Assembly: GCF_022965805.1 (NCBI RefSeq) | Contig: NC_133108.1 | Coordinates: forward strand, 43,408,051 to 43,472,050 | Source of the DNA: Primulina eburnea | Taxonomy: Eukaryota; Streptophyta; Magnoliopsida; Lamiales; Gesneriaceae | Direction of reading: 5' to 3' | DNA length: 64,000 bases | Shown here: positions 63,352 through 64,000 of the stretch, one piece after another | Numbering within the stretch: position 1 is the stretch's first letter | How the letters are laid out: every line of letters starts with the position of its first letter | Position numbers and translations under genes: made by a program | The notes under the pieces: generated by a model | The model's database searches: none | Told to the model about the DNA's origin: nothing | Seen by the model: only the letters and a program-made list of their open reading frames with translations

Positions 63352-63723
63352 ATGATTCAGAATAATAAATTTCTGGAGATAGTACCAGACTCCTCTAAGC
63401 TCTCTCTGGATCTTAGAGAAATACAGAAAACGGTACAAAATTATGGCAATATGCTATATTATGTACCTCAAAGGATTGAAAAGGTCCTAGAGAAACAAGA
63501 AGAAATTCTTGAGATCTTAAAGGATATTCAAACAAGAATACAGAAACTAGAACAACAACCAAGTTCTAGTAGAAGAACTTCAGGAGGCTGGTTACCACCA
63601 TCCTTTGGTACCGAACCTTTGTTACATCAACAAGGGAAGGCCAGAGTGGTGTCAAAACCTTTAACTGAAGAAGAAAAGATGATCAATCTAATCAAATCTG
63701 TCTCAGAAAAGAAATTGATCTGA
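63352..63723 (+). CDS. Pararetrovirus-like ORF C, coiled-coil protein (123 aa)
   Basis: The middle of the protein (about residues 30-66) is a clear coiled coil with regular Ile/Leu spacing, followed by a Ser/Pro/Gly linker and a basic, charged end. Small coiled-coil proteins in this map position are the virion-associated proteins of caulimovirids. The stop overlaps the start of ORF D. Confidence 0.5.
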   Translation: MIQNNKFLEIVPDSSKLSLDLREIQKTVQNYGNMLYYVPQRIEKVLEKQEEILEILKDIQTRIQKLEQQPSSSRRTSGGWLPPSFGTEPLLHQQGKARVVSKPLTEEEKMINLIKSVSEKKLI

Positions 63724-64000
63724 TGACAACTTTAGAAAGGATTGGTTTGGAGGATCTACAAGAGCTTGCGGAATCTTTCGCAAATCTCAAAGTAGTAGAT
63801 CTAAAGATGAATACAGCAGTAGGTGAAACACCACCTGCAATAACCTGGTCATCTTCCCAGGAACCACCAAGGGAAAGTATGGGATCTCATAATATAAATA
63901 TGAGAGAATCTCAGACTGATTTCCATACTGGTGGAGGATCACACCCAGCGGGAACAAGGGCAAGGAGAACTCAAATCCCTTTGCACCAAACACCCTATGG
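63722..64000 (+). CDS. Pararetrovirus-like ORF D, start of polyprotein (partial)
   Basis: Begins at the ATGA overlap with ORF C and is open for 93 codons to the window end. The visible part is polar, Ser/Pro/Gln/Arg-rich and shows no domain yet, as at the start of badnavirus-type polyproteins. Partial because of the window edge. Confidence 0.5.

Larger units (their letters stand above)
62798..64000 (+). mobile_element. 5' part of an endogenous pararetrovirus-like element (runs off window)
   Basis: TGGTATCAGAGC at 62798-62809 is the standard primer-binding site matching the 3' end of plant initiator tRNA-Met, used by caulimovirids and many LTR retrotransposons. It is followed by a series of compact frames on one strand: 62859-63104, 63107-63304, 63352-63723, and one from 63722 past the window end. 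The last two overlap as ATGA (stop/start), an arrangement typical of badnaviruses and tungroviruses. The third frame has a coiled coil like a virion-associated protein. No reverse transcriptase is inside the window, so an LTR retrotransposon cannot be excluded. Confidence 0.55.

Noticed and set aside
1..64000. CRISPR arrays, operons, Shine-Dalgarno sites and attachment sites
   Set aside because: The window is nuclear plant DNA; no regularly spaced repeat-spacer pattern or bacterial gene arrangement is present.

Overview
This is a plant nuclear window: intron-rich protein genes with GT-AG splicing, AT-rich spacers and many small transposon relics. The best guess is a eudicot of the order Lamiales. 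The palindromic GTGAGACGGTCTCAC repeat, present in several copies here, is one I associate with Lamiales (Gesneriaceae, sesame); that rests on memory, not a search.

Layout. 1-4 kb: an intronless SF3B6/p14 splicing factor gene (+) whose promoter carries a 732-bp MITE, facing a two-exon THA8-like PPR gene (-). 5.4-6.6 kb: a Harbinger-type non-autonomous element. 7.1-14.5 kb: CCT3, the gamma subunit of the cytosolic chaperonin (13 exons). 17-23 kb: a plant-type SEC23 (COPII coat) gene with a 5'-truncated antisense LINE in an intron. 24-25 kb: a hAT element nested inside an older MITE. 25.3-33.6 kb: plastid SECA1 (20 exons). 34.4-36.9 kb: a DHHC S-acyltransferase (-). 38.1-39.5 kb: a single-exon L-cysteine desulfhydrase-like gene (+). 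43.2-47.0 kb: a ZNF598/HEL2-like RING/C2H2 ubiquitin ligase (-) with a 1-nt frameshift in its RING. 49.7-51.1 kb: a decayed multi-span membrane protein gene. 52.2-53.0 kb: a short-chain dehydrogenase (-). 54.5-56.9 kb: a START-like polyketide cyclase/COQ10-family gene (+). 57.9-61.4 kb: a BOR-type borate exporter (-, 12 exons). 62.8 kb to the end: the 5' part of an endogenous pararetrovirus-like element, cut by the window edge.

The genes do not form a pathway; most are housekeeping genes in conserved plant gene order. From memory, SEC23 and SECA1 match the adjacent Arabidopsis genes At4g01810 and At4g01800, and the DHHC and START-like genes match At4g01730 and At4g01650. The desulfhydrase, ZNF598-like and BOR genes recall the At3g62130-At3g62270 interval. 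Exon models were built by hand: each junction was checked for reading phase and protein continuity. Three junctions are non-canonical (two GC-AG, one GA-AG).

I did not find a clearly novel system. The most notable items are the GA-AG intron in an otherwise intact SECA1, the RING frameshift, the nested hAT-in-MITE with exact target duplications, the LINE with an 18-bp duplication, and the unannotated membrane-protein pseudogene.
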